A DNA stretch of 64,000 nt from Candidimonas humi (GCF_019166065.1 NZ_JAHTBN010000006.1:62001-126000), one strand, 5' to 3'. Shown: positions 45,354 through 58,278, counted from the first letter of the stretch. Made by a program: numbers and translations. Notes: generated from the sequence alone by a model not told the origin.

Positions 45354-47968
45354 TGGCCTAAGAGTCCTTTCAATGCATTGCCTATGCTTTTCACGGGATT
45401 GCCGCTCGACGGCGGGGCCGCGGGAGCGGGCAGCTTGTCCTGGGAAGGCAGCAACCCCTTGCCGACCTTGTTGGACAGCATGTCGAGCAGGCCTCCCTGG
45501 AGCGCCCGCCGCACCGCGGCGCTGCCTATGTCTTTCCATTGAACCTGGTAATCGAGCGCATCGAAAGGCCCCGACACGCGTATCGGCACGGACACGCCCA
45601 TGAAGTCCGTCAGGTTGCCCACGGTCTGGGACAAGGTGTGCAGCACATGCACGTCCACCGTGCAGTCCATCTGGCGGTTGACCAGATCTATGGATGCAGG
45701 GCTGCCTATCGTGGTCTTGATCGTGGAGCCGGACAGATTGAATTTCTTGACCGTGCCTTCGCCTTGCGCAAACACGACCGCCGCGTCCAGGCTGGCGAAA
45801 TTGGTGCGGCGACTGGGATCGTACTTGGCCTGCACGTCGGGCACCTGGCCGCTGAACATATTGTGCACCGCGGAGCTGATCTCGTTGAGCGTCTGGTCGA
45901 TGTTGATGCCGATGATCGCGCCGTTCTGCACATTGGCCTGCACAGTGCCGTCCAGCCCCGCCACCAGGGCCGCGCTGGTAGTGCCCTGGGAATGCAGGTC
46001 CAGCGACACATTGCCCTGCCCGGCCATGCGGCCGTCGGTGCCCAGGCCTCGCAGCAGATCGCCCACGGACACCTTGTTCAGCGCCAGGCGAGCCGCCAGC
46101 GTATTGTCGGCATTGGCCGACAGGCTGCCCTTGAGGGTGCCCTGGTACAAAGAGGCCGACAGGGGCGCCACCGTGAGCTTGCCGTCCGCCACGCGCAGAC
46201 CGGCGTCGAGCTGCTTGGCGCGCAGGCCGCGCACGCGCACATCGCCCACCTTGATGGTGCCGGTCACGTCCAAAGGCTGCAGGAACGAAAGATCGATGGG
46301 CTGGGCCGGCGCGGCCGCGGCAGCAGCCTTGGCCGCCGGCTGGGCGGCTGCGGCCGCTTGCGCCTTGTCCTTGGCTTTGTCCTGGCCGGAATCCTGGGCC
46401 TTGTCCTGCGCCTTGTCTTGCGGCTTGGCGGCGGGCTTGGGCTGCGCGGGCGGGAACAGCTTATTGAAGTCCAGGCTGTCCGCGTTCAGGTCGAACACCA
46501 CCTTGGGGTCGGCGAGCCGCGTGGCCTGGATCTTGAAATCCAGCTTGCTGCCGCTGAGCACGGCATTGATTTCGCTGCTGAGCTGGTCTTTCACGAGATC
46601 GGCATGCAGGCTGCCTATCATGGGGAATTCGAAGCTGCCGCCGGGCAGCGCCGGGGCCTGGATCTTGACGTCGCCCTTCATGGCCGAGAACTCGCCGCGC
46701 TGCCTGATGCTGTTCCAGACCGCCGGCGAAGACAGATTGAATTGCACCAGCCGCTGGCCCTGCTTGAGCCCGCCTTCGACCTTGAGCTCTTTGAGCGTCA
46801 GGTGCTGGGCATTGCCGCCCAGGCCGCTGATGCCCAGGGCCAGCCCCAGCGTCTTCTGGCCGCTGAGCTTGACGGTGCCGGTAACCGTGTCGCCCTTGGC
46901 CGCCTCGGGAGAAATCGACAGGCTGGGCGCGTCGACCGCGACGTCGAAGCTCTGGTCGGGCAGGTTGCCCTTGGCCCGCAAGGCCAGCTTCTCGAGCTTG
47001 AGTTCGGACTGGCTGCGATCGGCCTTGAGCTGCGGCACCGACAGGCTGGCATCCAGGTTCTTGATCGGCGTAGCGCCCTGCACGCTGCCCTGGACGGCCA
47101 GGGCCAGATTGGCCGCGGTCAGGGTCTCGGTGTAGTCGCTGTAGGCCAGATTGCCGCGCAGGGTGGCGCTCTTGGCTTGCAGGTCACCCAGTGTGCCGGC
47201 CACCTGCACATTGATCTTCTGCGCCGAATAAGTACGTTCGAGCGGGTTGAAGCGCACCACGGCCTGGCCGTCGATATCGGCCTGGGCCTTGGGCGAGACG
47301 CCGATCAGCTTGCCCTGCAGCGCCACGTCGAACGGCTGGTCGTACGTGACGCGGCCCGTGTTCACCGTGAGTTTCTCGACCCTGGCGCGCGCGCCGGTCA
47401 TGTAGTCGCGGTAATGGATCTCGCCGTTCTTCAGGTCCAGCCCGGCGATGTCGATCTGGAAATCGGTGCGCGCCGCCTCGTGGTTGCGCAGCAGCGCCGG
47501 CAGCTTGGAGGCATGGCTGGCCGGCGTGCTCTGCGGCGGAGCGGGCGGGGGTTCGATGCCCGGCACCGAATTGTCGAGCAAGTCGCGGAAGTTGAATTCG
47601 CCGGCGGCATTGCGCACCACCCAGGCCTTGAAGCCGCTGACCGCCACGTGATCGACCACCAGGCGGTTGAACATCAGCGGCCAGATCGCCACCGCGAAGC
47701 GGGCGCTGTCCACAGAGGCGAAGACGTCGGTACTTTCCCGGTCGGACAAAGAGACGTCCTGCAAGGACAGGCCTATGCGGGGGAACAGCGACAGCTCGAT
47801 ATCGCCCTTGACGACGAGGCTGCGGTGATAGCGGTTGTAGACGATTTCCTCGAGCTTGCTCTTGTAGGCATTGGGATCAAACGTAAGCAGGAAGATCGCC
47901 AGGCCAACCAAGGCAACGATGACCACCACGACCAAGCCGACCAGTACACGTTTGAACCAAAATTTCAT
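45350..47968 (-). CDS. AsmA-family protein
   Basis: 872 residues. MKFWFKRVLVGLVVVVIVAL is a single N-terminal membrane anchor; the AsmA N-domain follows (FDPNAYKSKLEEIVYNRYHR, GDIELSLFPRIGLSLQDVSL). The C-terminal AsmA_2-like domain carries GMAGQGNVSLDLHSQGTT and PIRVSGPFDALDYQVQW. The family forms long periplasmic bridges implicated in phospholipid transfer to the outer membrane. A Lys/Gln/Asp and Ala-rich linker near 510-550 (repeats of the kind DKAQDKAQ) is low-complexity. It is coupled with the MOSC_N gene downstream. Confidence 0.92.
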   Translation of the reverse strand: MKFWFKRVLVGLVVVVIVALVGLAIFLLTFDPNAYKSKLEEIVYNRYHRSLVVKGDIELSLFPRIGLSLQDVSLSDRESTDVFASVDSARFAVAIWPLMFNRLVVDHVAVSGFKAWVVRNAAGEFNFRDLLDNSVPGIEPPPAPPQSTPASHASKLPALLRNHEAARTDFQIDIAGLDLKNGEIHYRDYMTGARARVEKLTVNTGRVTYDQPFDVALQGKLIGVSPKAQADIDGQAVVRFNPLERTYSAQKINVQVAGTLGDLQAKSATLRGNLAYSDYTETLTAANLALAVQGSVQGATPIKNLDASLSVPQLKADRSQSELKLEKLALRAKGNLPDQSFDVAVDAPSLSISPEAAKGDTVTGTVKLSGQKTLGLALGISGLGGNAQHLTLKELKVEGGLKQGQRLVQFNLSSPAVWNSIRQRGEFSAMKGDVKIQAPALPGGSFEFPMIGSLHADLVKDQLSSEINAVLSGSKLDFKIQATRLADPKVVFDLNADSLDFNKLFPPAQPKPAAKPQDKAQDKAQDSGQDKAKDKAQAAAAAQPAAKAAAAAAPAQPIDLSFLQPLDVTGTIKVGDVRVRGLRAKQLDAGLRVADGKLTVAPLSASLYQGTLKGSLSANADNTLAARLALNKVSVGDLLRGLGTDGRMAGQGNVSLDLHSQGTTSAALVAGLDGTVQANVQNGAIIGINIDQTLNEISSAVHNMFSGQVPDVQAKYDPSRRTNFASLDAAVVFAQGEGTVKKFNLSGSTIKTTIGSPASIDLVNRQMDCTVDVHVLHTLSQTVGNLTDFMGVSVPIRVSGPFDALDYQVQWKDIGSAAVRRALQGGLLDMLSNKVGKGLLPSQDKLPAPAAPPSSGNPVKSIGNALKGLLGQ

Positions 47969-48103
47969 TTCCAGCCTCGAGAACCCGGGGGCTCGTTCCC
48001 CCAAAATACCGTCCAGTTCATGCAATACGTGGAATGCTAACCCAAGTACCGCCTAAAAATCAGGCGCGGCGGCGGGCCCGCACGCAGCCCCGCCTCATTG
48101 CCA

Positions 48104-48127
48104 CCGGTATTTTTCTCCGGTATTTTT
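48104..48127. repeat. 11-bp tandem direct repeat upstream of metY
   Basis: CCGGTATTTTT occurs at 48104-48114 and again at 48117-48127, separated by CT. It lies about 115 bp before the metY start in a region (47969-48241) with no other gene. It may hold regulator half-sites or a promoter. I see no SAM riboswitch in this leader. Confidence 0.4.
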
Positions 48128-48241
48128 ATAGCAGCTGGCTATATGCACATGCCAATAAGAGCCTGTTGCCAAGGACAGCGTACCGGTACCATTGATACTC
48201 TTCACCGTTCGGCCGCCAGGCCCAGCTCCAGGAATGCGCCC

Positions 48242-49519
48242 ATGAAATTCGAAACGCTAGCCATCCATGCCGGGTACCAGCCCGACCCCACCACCAAGTC
48301 GGTCGCCGTGCCCATTTACCAGACGACCTCGTACGCATTCGACAGTACCCAACACGGCGCCGACCTGTTCGACCTGAAGGTTCCGGGCAATATCTATACT
48401 CGCATCATGAACCCCACCAACGCCGCGCTCGAAGAACGGGTGGCGGCCCTGGAAGGCGGCGTAGCCGCGCTGGCGGTCGCCTCGGGCATGGCCGCCGTCA
48501 ATTACGCCATACAGACCATAGCACAGGCTGGCGACAATATCGTATCGGTCAGCAAGCTGTACGGGGGCACCTACAACCTGTTCGCCCACACCTACCCCCG
48601 CCAGGGCATCGAAGTCAGGTTCGCGCCGCACAACGATGTGGCGGCCTTGGAGGCCCTCATCGACGAACACACCAAAGCGGTGTTCTGCGAATCCATAGGC
48701 AATCCGGCGGGCAATATCGTCGACATCCGCGCCGTCGCGGATGCCGCGCACCGCCATGGCGTGCCGCTCATCGTCGACAATACCGTCGCCTCGCCCGCCC
48801 TCTGCCGGCCCTTCGAACACGGCGCCGACATCGTGGTGCATGCGCTCACCAAGTACATGGGTGGCCACGGCACGACCATCGCGGGCGCCGTCGTCGATTC
48901 GGGCAAATTCCCCTGGAGCGAGCACAAAGAGCGCTTCCCCATGCTCAACGAGCCGGATCCGTCCTATCACGGTGTGGTGTATACCGAAGCCTTCGGGCCG
49001 GCCGCCTTCATCGGCCGCTGCCGCGTGGTGCCGCTGCGCAATACCGGCGCCGCGCTGTCGCCGTTCAATGCGTTTCTTATCTTGCAGGGCATCGAGACGC
49101 TGGCCCTGCGCATGGAACGCCATACGCAGAATGCGCAGGCGGTGGCCGAGTTCCTCGCCGGCCACGAGCAGGTTTCATGGGTAAGCTACGCCGGCCTGGC
49201 CGACCATCCCGAACACGCGCTGGCGCAGCGCTACATGGGCGGCAAGCCGGCCAGCATCCTGTCCTTCGGCATCAAGGGCGGAGCCGAGGCCGGCGCACGC
49301 TTCATCGACGCCTTGCAACTGATCCTGCGCCTGGTCAATATCGGCGACGCGAAGTCGCTTGCCTGCCATCCGGCCTCGACCACGCACCGCCAGCTGAACC
49401 CTGAAGAATTGAAGCGCGCCGGGGTCAGCACGGACATGATCCGTCTGTCCATCGGGATCGAGCATATCGACGATCTGCTTGCCGATCTCAGACAGGCGCT
49501 GGATGCCGCCCGCGGCTAG
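48242..49519 (+). CDS. metY: O-acetylhomoserine aminocarboxypropyltransferase (sulfhydrylase)
   Basis: 425 residues, PLP enzyme making homocysteine from O-acetylhomoserine and sulfide. [20 protein letters not shown] begins the typical fold; [23 protein letters not shown] binds cofactor and substrate (quoted in parts); Lys204 in [12 protein letters not shown] is the PLP lysine. The long mid-section and [20 protein letters not shown] fit MetY rather than MetB/MetZ. ATG 48242 is chosen because upstream codons read into an unrelated leader. Confidence 0.94.
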   Translation: MKFETLAIHAGYQPDPTTKSVAVPIYQTTSYAFDSTQHGADLFDLKVPGNIYTRIMNPTNAALEERVAALEGGVAALAVASGMAAVNYAIQTIAQAGDNIVSVSKLYGGTYNLFAHTYPRQGIEVRFAPHNDVAALEALIDEHTKAVFCESIGNPAGNIVDIRAVADAAHRHGVPLIVDNTVASPALCRPFEHGADIVVHALTKYMGGHGTTIAGAVVDSGKFPWSEHKERFPMLNEPDPSYHGVVYTEAFGPAAFIGRCRVVPLRNTGAALSPFNAFLILQGIETLALRMERHTQNAQAVAEFLAGHEQVSWVSYAGLADHPEHALAQRYMGGKPASILSFGIKGGAEAGARFIDALQLILRLVNIGDAKSLACHPASTTHRQLNPEELKRAGVSTDMIRLSIGIEHIDDLLADLRQALDAARG

Positions 49520-49545
49520 GCGGCGTGCGGCCCAAGGGCTGCGAT

Positions 49546-49566
49546 GCCGTGCCGCTGCGGCACGGC
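49546..49566 (+). terminator. GC-rich hairpin after metY
   Basis: GCCGTGCCG (49546-49554) pairs perfectly with CGGCACGGC (49558-49566) around CTG, 27 bp after the metY stop, between convergent metY and the yidB-like gene. Only a short T stretch follows, so it may pause or protect the message more than terminate it. Confidence 0.5.
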
Positions 49567-49634
49567 CCGCGGGTTTGCCCCAGCGGTTACCGCCTAGGCT
49601 CGAGGCGAGCCCGCGGCGCGGTTCAAGGCTGGTG

Positions 49635-50054
49635 CTACAGGCGGCCGAGCAGGCCCGAAAGCGAACCCAGCAGCGCCGAAGCGTCCAGGCCGCCGGAATT
49701 CACATTGCCGTCGGGCGTGGCGTGATCCACCACATGGGGCAGCAACTGGCCGAGCCCGGCCAGCACCGTGCTGCGGTCCTGGCCGGCGCTTTGGGCGATG
49801 TTGTCAATGGTGTCGTCGCCCAGCGCGGACTGCAATTGCTCGCCCGAAACCGGCTGGTTGCTGCCGGTGCCGACCCACGATTCGACGACTTCGGCCAAGC
49901 CGCCCTGGCGCAATTTCTCGACCAAGGCGGGCAGGCCGCCGGGATAGTTATTGACTTGCGCAACCACGGCCTGCAGCAAGGCTGCCTGGCCGCCCTGCCC
50001 ACCCTGGCCATTGCCGCCTTCTACGGCAGAAAGTACCGAATCCAGAAGTCCCAT
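49635..50054 (-). CDS. YidB-family protein (DUF937)
   Basis: 139 residues. MGLLDSVLSAVEG opens the domain; GGLPALVEKLRQGGLAEVVESWV and ALGDDTIDNIAQSAGQDRSTV are the DUF937/YidB pattern of short helices. A glycine/glutamine-rich stretch lies at 13-24. Function is unknown in the family. I use ATG 50054 because GGGAG lies 6 bases upstream; the ATG at 50060 is too close to that site. It is divergent from pntAA and convergent with metY. Confidence 0.85.
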   Translation of the reverse strand: MGLLDSVLSAVEGGNGQGGQGGQAALLQAVVAQVNNYPGGLPALVEKLRQGGLAEVVESWVGTGSNQPVSGEQLQSALGDDTIDNIAQSAGQDRSTVLAGLGQLLPHVVDHATPDGNVNSGGLDASALLGSLSGLLGRL

Positions 50055-50202
50055 GTCCATCTCCCTTGCGTAAAGAGCTTAGAAAGAGCTCAGTTTATGG
50101 CCGGCGCGCGCCGCACGCAGCAGCATTTTTGCAAATAATGGTTAATCAGTTCATGTATAGTAAGCCCGATAAAAAAGCCCTCCAGGGACAAGGAGAGTCT
50201 CG

Positions 50203-51317
<1,115 letters not shown>

Positions 51318-51321
<4 letters not shown>

Positions 51322-51635
51322 TGGAAGCGGTCAATCCCACCCTGATCAACATCATCATCTTCGTGCTGGCCGTCTATGTCGGCTACCACGTGGTGTGGAA
51401 CGTCACCCCTGCCCTGCATACGCCGCTCATGGCCGTCACCAACGCCATCTCCGCCATCATCATCGTCGGGGCGATGCTGGCCGCGGCGCTTACCGACGGC
51501 GGCCTGGCGCGCTTCATGGGCGTATTCGCGGTGGCGCTGGCGGCGGTGAACGTCTTCGGCGGCTTCCTGGTCACGCGGCGCATGCTGGAAATGTTCAAGA
51601 AGAAAGACAAGAAGCCCGCGGGAGGCAAGCCATGA
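51318..51635 (+). CDS. pntAB: NAD(P) transhydrogenase alpha subunit part 2
   Basis: 105 residues, the membrane part of the alpha chain. Three membrane helices: [40 protein letters not shown] and [32 protein letters not shown]-type sequence is a PntAB signature. A lysine-rich tail follows. It overlaps both neighbours by 4 bp (ATGA), coupling translation of all three subunits. Confidence 0.96.
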
Positions 51636-53065
51636 TTTCCGCCAATCTGGTCACGCTGCTTTACCTGGTGGCCTCGATCTGCTTCATCCAGGCGCTCAAG
51701 GGCCTGTCGCATCCCACCACCTCGCGGCGCGGCAATGCCTTCGGCATGGCGGGCATGGCCATTGCGGTGCTCACCACCGCCGCGCTGATCATCGGCCTGT
51801 CGACCAATTCCGGCATCGGGCTGGGCTGGGTGCTGCTGGGCCTGCTCATCGGCGGCAGCGTCGGCACGGTGATGGCGCGCCGCGTCGAAATGACCAAGAT
51901 GCCCGAACTGGTGGCCTTCATGCACAGCATGATCGGCCTTGCCGCCGTGGCGATCGCCGTGGCGGTGGTGGCCGAGCCGCATGCCTTCAACATCGCCGCG
52001 CCCGGCCAGCCGATTCCCACCGGCAACCGGCTGGAACTGTTCATCGGCACCTTCGTGGGCGCCATCACGTTCTCGGGTTCGGTCATCGCCTTCGGCAAGC
52101 TGGCCGGCAAGTACAAGTTCCGCCTGTTCCAGGGCGCGCCCGTGGTGTTCCCGGGCCAGCACATGCTTAACCTGGTGCTGGCGGTGCTGATGGTCGCCTG
52201 CGGCCTGTGGTTCATGGGCACGCAGCTGTGGCTGCCCTATATCATCATGGTGCTGATCGCCTTCGTGCTGGGGGTGCTGATCATCATCCCGATCGGCGGG
52301 GCGGACATGCCGGTGGTGGTGTCCATGCTCAACAGCTATTCGGGCTGGGCGGCGGCGGGCATCGGCTTCTCGCTGGACAACCCGATGCTGATCATCGCCG
52401 GCTCGCTGGTGGGCTCCTCGGGCGCGATCCTGTCCTACATCATGTGCAAGGCCATGAACCGGTCCTTCTTCAACGTGATACTGGGCGGCTTCGGCGCCGA
52501 GCCGGGCGCGGCCGCCCAGGGCGGCGCCCAGGCGCAGCGCAGCGTCAAGTCCGGCAGCCCGGACGACGCGGCGTTCCTCATGAGCAATGCCGAAACCGTC
52601 ACCATCGTGCCGGGCTACGGGCTGGCCGTGGCGCGCGCCCAGCACGCGCTTAAAGAACTCGCCGAAAAGCTCGGCGAACAGGGCGTCACGGTGAAATACG
52701 CCATCCATCCGGTGGCCGGACGCATGCCGGGTCACATGAACGTGCTGCTGGCCGAGGCGGAAGTGCCCTACGACCAGGTGTTCGAGATGGACGACATCAA
52801 TAGCGAATTCGGCCAGACCGACGTGGTGCTGGTGCTGGGCGCCAACGACGTGGTCAACCCGGCCGCCAAGAACGACCCCAAGTCGCCGATCGCGGGCATG
52901 CCCATCCTCGAGGCCTACAAGGCGCGCACGGTCATCGTCAACAAGCGCTCCATGGCAGCCGGCTATGCGGGCCTGGACAACGAACTGTTCTACATGGACA
53001 AGACCATGATGGTCTTCGGCGACGCCAAGAAAGTGCTGGAAGACATGGTCAAGGCGATTGAATAG
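51632..53065 (+). CDS. pntB: NAD(P) transhydrogenase beta subunit
   Basis: 477 residues, with a membrane domain of about nine helices (1-270) and the NADP(H)-binding domain III (about 300-477). [22 protein letters not shown] and [18 protein letters not shown], then [22 protein letters not shown] are the domain III signatures (quoted in part). The ATG overlaps the pntAB stop. A terminator follows at 53207. Confidence 0.96.
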   Translation: MISANLVTLLYLVASICFIQALKGLSHPTTSRRGNAFGMAGMAIAVLTTAALIIGLSTNSGIGLGWVLLGLLIGGSVGTVMARRVEMTKMPELVAFMHSMIGLAAVAIAVAVVAEPHAFNIAAPGQPIPTGNRLELFIGTFVGAITFSGSVIAFGKLAGKYKFRLFQGAPVVFPGQHMLNLVLAVLMVACGLWFMGTQLWLPYIIMVLIAFVLGVLIIIPIGGADMPVVVSMLNSYSGWAAAGIGFSLDNPMLIIAGSLVGSSGAILSYIMCKAMNRSFFNVILGGFGAEPGAAAQGGAQAQRSVKSGSPDDAAFLMSNAETVTIVPGYGLAVARAQHALKELAEKLGEQGVTVKYAIHPVAGRMPGHMNVLLAEAEVPYDQVFEMDDINSEFGQTDVVLVLGANDVVNPAAKNDPKSPIAGMPILEAYKARTVIVNKRSMAAGYAGLDNELFYMDKTMMVFGDAKKVLEDMVKAIE

Positions 53066-53372
53066 TTCGGGACGCCTAGTCGCGGACGCGGGCCACGCTA
53101 CGCCGGCAATACCGGCGCTTGGCGCATGATGGTAGCGTGCCAAGGGATCGAGAATATTCCGGGTAGCACATCCGGACTGTGTGCCCCAAGCTACATACGA
53201 CAGGCAGGGGTGGGCATGAGAGCCCACCCCTTTTCCTTTCGTTTTGCGGATTCGCCTTGCCGTGTCTTGATATTCCTGGAAAGAATACCTGAAATACCTA
53301 ATTTCACTATTTTTTATAGACGAATCTGCATACACTGGCCATAACATTCCATAGTCCAAGCCGGAGTCCGCC
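53066..53372. other. intergenic region between pntB and the kynurenine cluster
   Basis: 307 bp without a gene. It holds the terminator at 53207-53234 and an AT-rich promoter region before the dehydrogenase gene. AATACCT is directly repeated at 53284-53290 and 53293-53299 (9-bp period), a possible regulator site. Confidence 0.5.
53207..53234 (+). terminator. intrinsic terminator upstream of the kynurenine cluster
   Basis: GGGGTGGGC (53207-53215) pairs perfectly with GCCCACCCC (53222-53230) around ATGAGA and runs into TTTT. It is 142 bp after the pntB stop, so it separates pnt from the degradation genes. Confidence 0.88.
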
Positions 53373-54884
53373 ATGGCCGCCACCTCTCCTTCCGCCACCC
53401 GTGCCGCCTCCGCAGCCGCAGGGCAAAGCGTGCCGCTGCTGCGCTGTTTCGTGGACGGCGCCTGGGTCGAAACAGGGCGCCGCTTCGACAATGTCAATCC
53501 AGTCGACGGCCGCGTGGTCAGCCGCGTCTGCGAAGCCGACCGGCAGACAGTGGACGCGGCCATCCAGGCGGCGCGCCGCGCCAGCCGCGGCATATGGGCG
53601 CGCCAGGGCGCCGTCGAACGCGCCGCGGCCTTGCGCCGGATCGCCGACGGCATCGAAGGCCGATTCGACGACTTCGTCGCCGCCGAAGTGGGCGATACCG
53701 GCCGTCCGGTGCACCAGGCCCGCAGCCTGGACGTGGCCCGCGGCATCGCCAATTTCCGCAGCTTCGCCGACCTGATCGCCACCGCCGGCAGCGAGATGTT
53801 CGAGGGCACGGCGGCCGACGGCGCCAAGGTGCTGAATTACGTCACCCGCAAGCCGCTGGGCGTGGTGGGCGTGATCTCGCCCTGGAATCTGCCGCTGCTG
53901 CTGCTGACCTGGAAGGTCGCACCGGCGCTGGCCATGGGCAATTGCGTAGTCGCGAAGCCATCGGAAGAGACGCCCTCCTCGGCCACGCTGCTGGCCGAGG
54001 TCATCGAGGCCGCGGGCCTGCCGCCCGGGGTCTTCAACCTGGTGCACGGCTTCGGCCCCGATTCCGCCGGCCAGTTTCTGTCCACCAGCCCGCATATCGA
54101 CGCCATCACCTTCACCGGCGAATCACGCACCGGCAGCACCATCATGAAGGCCGCGGCCGAGGGCGTGAAAGAAGTGTCTTTCGAGCTGGGCGGCAAGAAC
54201 GCCGCCGTGGTCTTCGCCGATGCCGATTTCGATGCCGCCGTGGCCGGGGTGCTGCGCTCCAGCTTCACCAACTCGGGACAGGTGTGCCTGTGTTCGGAAC
54301 GCGTCTATGTAGAACGGCCCATCTTCGAGCGCTTCGTGGCGGCCTTGGCGGCCGGCTGCGAGAAGCTGCGCCTCGACTACCCGGACGCGCCGGGCGTGGA
54401 CATGGGCCCTCTGGTGTCGCACACCCATCGCGACAAGGTCCTGTCCTACTACGCGCTGGCGCGCGAAGAAGGCGCCACCGTGGTCTGCGGAGGCGGCGTG
54501 CCCAGCTTCGGCGACGAGCGCGACCAGGGCGCCTATGTGCAACCCACCATCTTCACGGGCCTGCCCGACAGCGCGCGCTGCATGCGCGAAGAGATCTTCG
54601 GGCCGGTGTGCCACGTGTCGCCCTTCGATTCCGAAGAAGAAGCGGTGGCGCGCGTCAACGACAGCGCCTACGGGCTGGCCGGCTGCGTGTGGACCACCAA
54701 TCTGTCGCGCGCGCACCGCGTGGCCGCGCAATTCGAGACCGGCATCGTCTGGGTCAACACCTGGTTCACGCGCGACCTGCGCACCCCGTTCGGCGGCGCC
54801 AAGCTTTCGGGCCTGGGCCGCGAGGGCGGGCGCTATTCGCTGGACTTCTATTCCGAAATCAGCAATATCTGCATCAAGATCTGA
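53373..54884 (+). CDS. 2-aminomuconate 6-semialdehyde dehydrogenase
   Basis: 503 residues, NAD-dependent aldehyde dehydrogenase. It oxidises 2-aminomuconate semialdehyde in the 3-hydroxyanthranilate branch of tryptophan or 2-nitrobenzoate degradation. Catalytic Cys305 (SGQVCLC), Glu271 (FELGGKN) and Asn172 (SPWNLP) are present. Arg123 and Arg467 match the two substrate-carboxylate arginines known in the Pseudomonas fluorescens enzyme, each shifted by exactly 3. GGAG lies 6 bases before the ATG. It is the first gene of the rightward cluster, equivalent to nbaE/amnC. Confidence 0.93.
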   Translation: MAATSPSATRAASAAAGQSVPLLRCFVDGAWVETGRRFDNVNPVDGRVVSRVCEADRQTVDAAIQAARRASRGIWARQGAVERAAALRRIADGIEGRFDDFVAAEVGDTGRPVHQARSLDVARGIANFRSFADLIATAGSEMFEGTAADGAKVLNYVTRKPLGVVGVISPWNLPLLLLTWKVAPALAMGNCVVAKPSEETPSSATLLAEVIEAAGLPPGVFNLVHGFGPDSAGQFLSTSPHIDAITFTGESRTGSTIMKAAAEGVKEVSFELGGKNAAVVFADADFDAAVAGVLRSSFTNSGQVCLCSERVYVERPIFERFVAALAAGCEKLRLDYPDAPGVDMGPLVSHTHRDKVLSYYALAREEGATVVCGGGVPSFGDERDQGAYVQPTIFTGLPDSARCMREEIFGPVCHVSPFDSEEEAVARVNDSAYGLAGCVWTTNLSRAHRVAAQFETGIVWVNTWFTRDLRTPFGGAKLSGLGREGGRYSLDFYSEISNICIKI

Positions 54885-54904
54885 GGCGCGCCCGAGCGCC
54901 GCAC

Positions 54905-54940
54905 TGGTGTCATACTTCTTTCTGCGTAAACAGGCCCCGG
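54905..54940. repeat. dispersed repeat copy 3 (diverged)
   Basis: TGGTGTCATACTTCTTTCTG then CGTAAACAGGCCCCGG is similar, mainly in its AACAGGCCC end and T-rich middle, to the elements at 39591 and 41380. It sits between the dehydrogenase and deaminase genes inside the cluster. Confidence 0.35.
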
Positions 54941-54948
54941 CATCATGA

Positions 54949-56127
<1,179 letters not shown>

Positions 56128-56229
56128 GCTTTCTTGCGCCGGCATGCGCGGGCGGCCGAGCCGCCCGAATTGCCCGACGCCCGGCCTGCCGCCGCAGGCG
56201 ACATCCACACCACACGACTTTCGCACCCC

Positions 56230-57234
56230 ATGAAAAAAATCGATATACACGCACATTTCTTTCCCCGCGTCACCCAGGCCGAGGCAGCCGCGCTGGACCC
56301 GGCGCAGGCGCCCTGGCTGGTGGTCGACGGCGACGGCGAAACCGGGCAGATCATGAAGGGCGACAAGCCATTTCGGCCTGTGTACCGGGCCTTGTGGGAT
56401 CCCGCGCTGCGCCTGGAAGAAATGGACCGGCATGGCCTGGACGTGCAAATCGTCTGCGCCACGCCCATCATGTTCGGCTACGCCTGCCCGGCCGAACGCG
56501 CAGCACCCTGGGCCGAGCGCATGAACGACCTGGCGCTCGAACACTGCGCGGCCAACCCCAGGCGGCTCAAGCCCCTGGCCCAGGTGCCGCTGCAAGACCT
56601 GGACCTGGCCTGCCGCGAAGCCTCGCGGGCCCGCGCCTGCGGCCACGTCGGGGTGCAGATCGGCAATCACCTGGGCCCGCGCGACATGGACGACGAGCAC
56701 ATGGTGCAGTTCCTGACGCATTGCGCCAATCATGACATTCCAGTGCTGGCGCACCCCTGGGACATGATGACCGACGGCCGCATGAAGAAATGGATGCTGC
56801 CCTGGCTCGTTTCCATGCCGGCCGAAACGCAACTGGGCATTCTGTCGCTGATCCTGTCGGGCGCGTTCGAGCGCATACCCCGCTCGCTCAAGCTGTGCTT
56901 CGCCCACGGCGGCGGCAGCTTCGCCTTCCTGCTGGGCCGCGTGGACAACGCCTGGCAGTGCCGCGACATCGTGCGTCAGGACTGCCCCCAGCCGCCCTCG
57001 TCCTATGTAGACCGCTTCTATGTCGACAGCGCAGTGTTCGATCCCAAGGCGCTGCGGCTATTGGTAGAGGTCATGGGTGCGGACCATGTCATGCTCGGCT
57101 CGGACTACCCTTTCCCCCTGGGCGAGCAGCAGATCGGGCGCCTCGTGGCTGAGAACCCCTGGCTGGACGATGCCGATCGCGCGCGCATCAATGCCGCAAA
57201 CGCGCAAGCCTTCTTCGGCCTGTCCGACATATAG
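56230..57234 (+). CDS. 2-amino-3-carboxymuconate-6-semialdehyde decarboxylase (ACMSD)
   Basis: 334 residues, zinc amidohydrolase-fold decarboxylase turning ACMS into 2-aminomuconate semialdehyde. DIHAHFFPR supplies His7 and His9; His175 (VLAHPWDM), His226 (FAHGGG) and Asp292 (GSDYPF) complete the metal/catalytic set, and Arg49 and Arg237 fit the substrate arginines. All are offset by -2 from the well-studied Pseudomonas fluorescens enzyme (from memory). It follows the dioxygenase whose product it uses. Confidence 0.95.
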   Translation: MKKIDIHAHFFPRVTQAEAAALDPAQAPWLVVDGDGETGQIMKGDKPFRPVYRALWDPALRLEEMDRHGLDVQIVCATPIMFGYACPAERAAPWAERMNDLALEHCAANPRRLKPLAQVPLQDLDLACREASRARACGHVGVQIGNHLGPRDMDDEHMVQFLTHCANHDIPVLAHPWDMMTDGRMKKWMLPWLVSMPAETQLGILSLILSGAFERIPRSLKLCFAHGGGSFAFLLGRVDNAWQCRDIVRQDCPQPPSSYVDRFYVDSAVFDPKALRLLVEVMGADHVMLGSDYPFPLGEQQIGRLVAENPWLDDADRARINAANAQAFFGLSDI

Positions 57235-57258
57235 CCGCTACATATCCCGGCGCCCGAC

Positions 57259-58248
57259 ATGGACCCCTTGCTGCTGAACCGCACCGCCCTGGCCCGCAAG
57301 CTGCGCTTCTCGCAGCTGCTGGTCCTGGAACAGGTCATGCAGAGCCGCTCCATCCTGCACGCGGCACAGACCTTGAGCCTGACCCAGCCCGCGGTCAGCA
57401 AGGTCATACTCGAGCTCGAGGCCTGGTTCGGAGAACCGCTGCTGGTGCGCAGCAACCGCGGCGTGGCGCCCACGGAATTCGGCGAACTCATAGGCCGCCG
57501 CGCCAAGACGCTGCTGGCCGAGCTGCGCACCATGACCGAAGAGCTCAATGCCTACAAGGCCGGCATACTGGGCCATGTGCTGGTCGGCACACTGATCGCG
57601 GCTTCGTCCTCGCTGCTGCCGCACGCCATCGCGCTGCTCAAGGCCCGCGCCCCGCGCGTGATCGTCACCCTGCGCGTCGGGCAGATGGACCAGTTGCTGC
57701 CCATACTGGCCACCGGAGACCTGGACCTGGTGGTGGGCCGCATCCCCGACGATCCGGCCTGGCGCTCCACGGCTCAGATGGTGGCCCCCGAAGTCCTGTA
57801 TCGCGACGAGCTGTGCGTGGTGGCCGGCCGCAAGCACCCCATGGCGCGGCGCCGCAGCCTGCGCCTGCCCGACCTGGCGGCATGTCCATGGATACTGCCC
57901 ACCACCGATTCTTCGCTGCGCAGGACGGCGGACCGCCTGTTCGAAAACGCCGGGCTGTCCACGCCCGAGAACCTGATCGAATCCATGTCGGTGCTGACCA
58001 ACCTGGCGCTCTTGGCCGATTCCGAGACCTGCGCCTTCATGCCGCGCACCATCGCCGTGCCCTTTGTCGAATCCGGCATGCTGTGCGTGCTGCCGGTCGC
58101 CGGGCTGGACGTGTTCGGCGACATCGGCTTCTTCCATCGCCCCGGACACGCCCAGGGCCCCGCCGTCGAGTTGTTCAAGGCCTGCCTGCGCGAGGCAGTA
58201 GGCGCGGCCCAGTTGCCGCCCGCCAGCGAGGCGGCGCAGCAGCCCTGA
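57259..58248 (+). CDS. LysR-family regulator of the kynurenine cluster
   Basis: 329 residues. RFSQLLVLEQVMQSRSILHA with LSLTQPAVSKVILELE forms the LysR helix-turn-helix; the longer C-terminal domain resembles the PcaQ/GbpR-like group used for aromatic-acid catabolism. It lies 24 bp after the decarboxylase on the same strand, so it may be cotranscribed and control the cluster from its promoter at about 53.24-53.37 kb. An effector such as 3-hydroxyanthranilate is inference. Confidence 0.9.
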   Translation: MDPLLLNRTALARKLRFSQLLVLEQVMQSRSILHAAQTLSLTQPAVSKVILELEAWFGEPLLVRSNRGVAPTEFGELIGRRAKTLLAELRTMTEELNAYKAGILGHVLVGTLIAASSSLLPHAIALLKARAPRVIVTLRVGQMDQLLPILATGDLDLVVGRIPDDPAWRSTAQMVAPEVLYRDELCVVAGRKHPMARRRSLRLPDLAACPWILPTTDSSLRRTADRLFENAGLSTPENLIESMSVLTNLALLADSETCAFMPRTIAVPFVESGMLCVLPVAGLDVFGDIGFFHRPGHAQGPAVELFKACLREAVGAAQLPPASEAAQQP

Positions 58249-58278
58249 TACACGCGCGCAGCTCCGGGCCCCGCCGCT

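Noticed and set aside
45539-48040. An 833-residue open frame on the plus strand
   Set aside because: It is the complement of the AsmA gene, with His/Arg/Gln/Gly-rich sequence and no domain.
47969-48241. SAM or SAH riboswitch before metY
   Set aside because: I looked for the conserved cores and found none; only the direct repeat is notable.
51383-53827. An 814-residue open frame on the minus strand over pntAB-pntB
   Set aside because: Antisense to three clear genes; rich in His, Arg and Gln. It also crosses a terminator.
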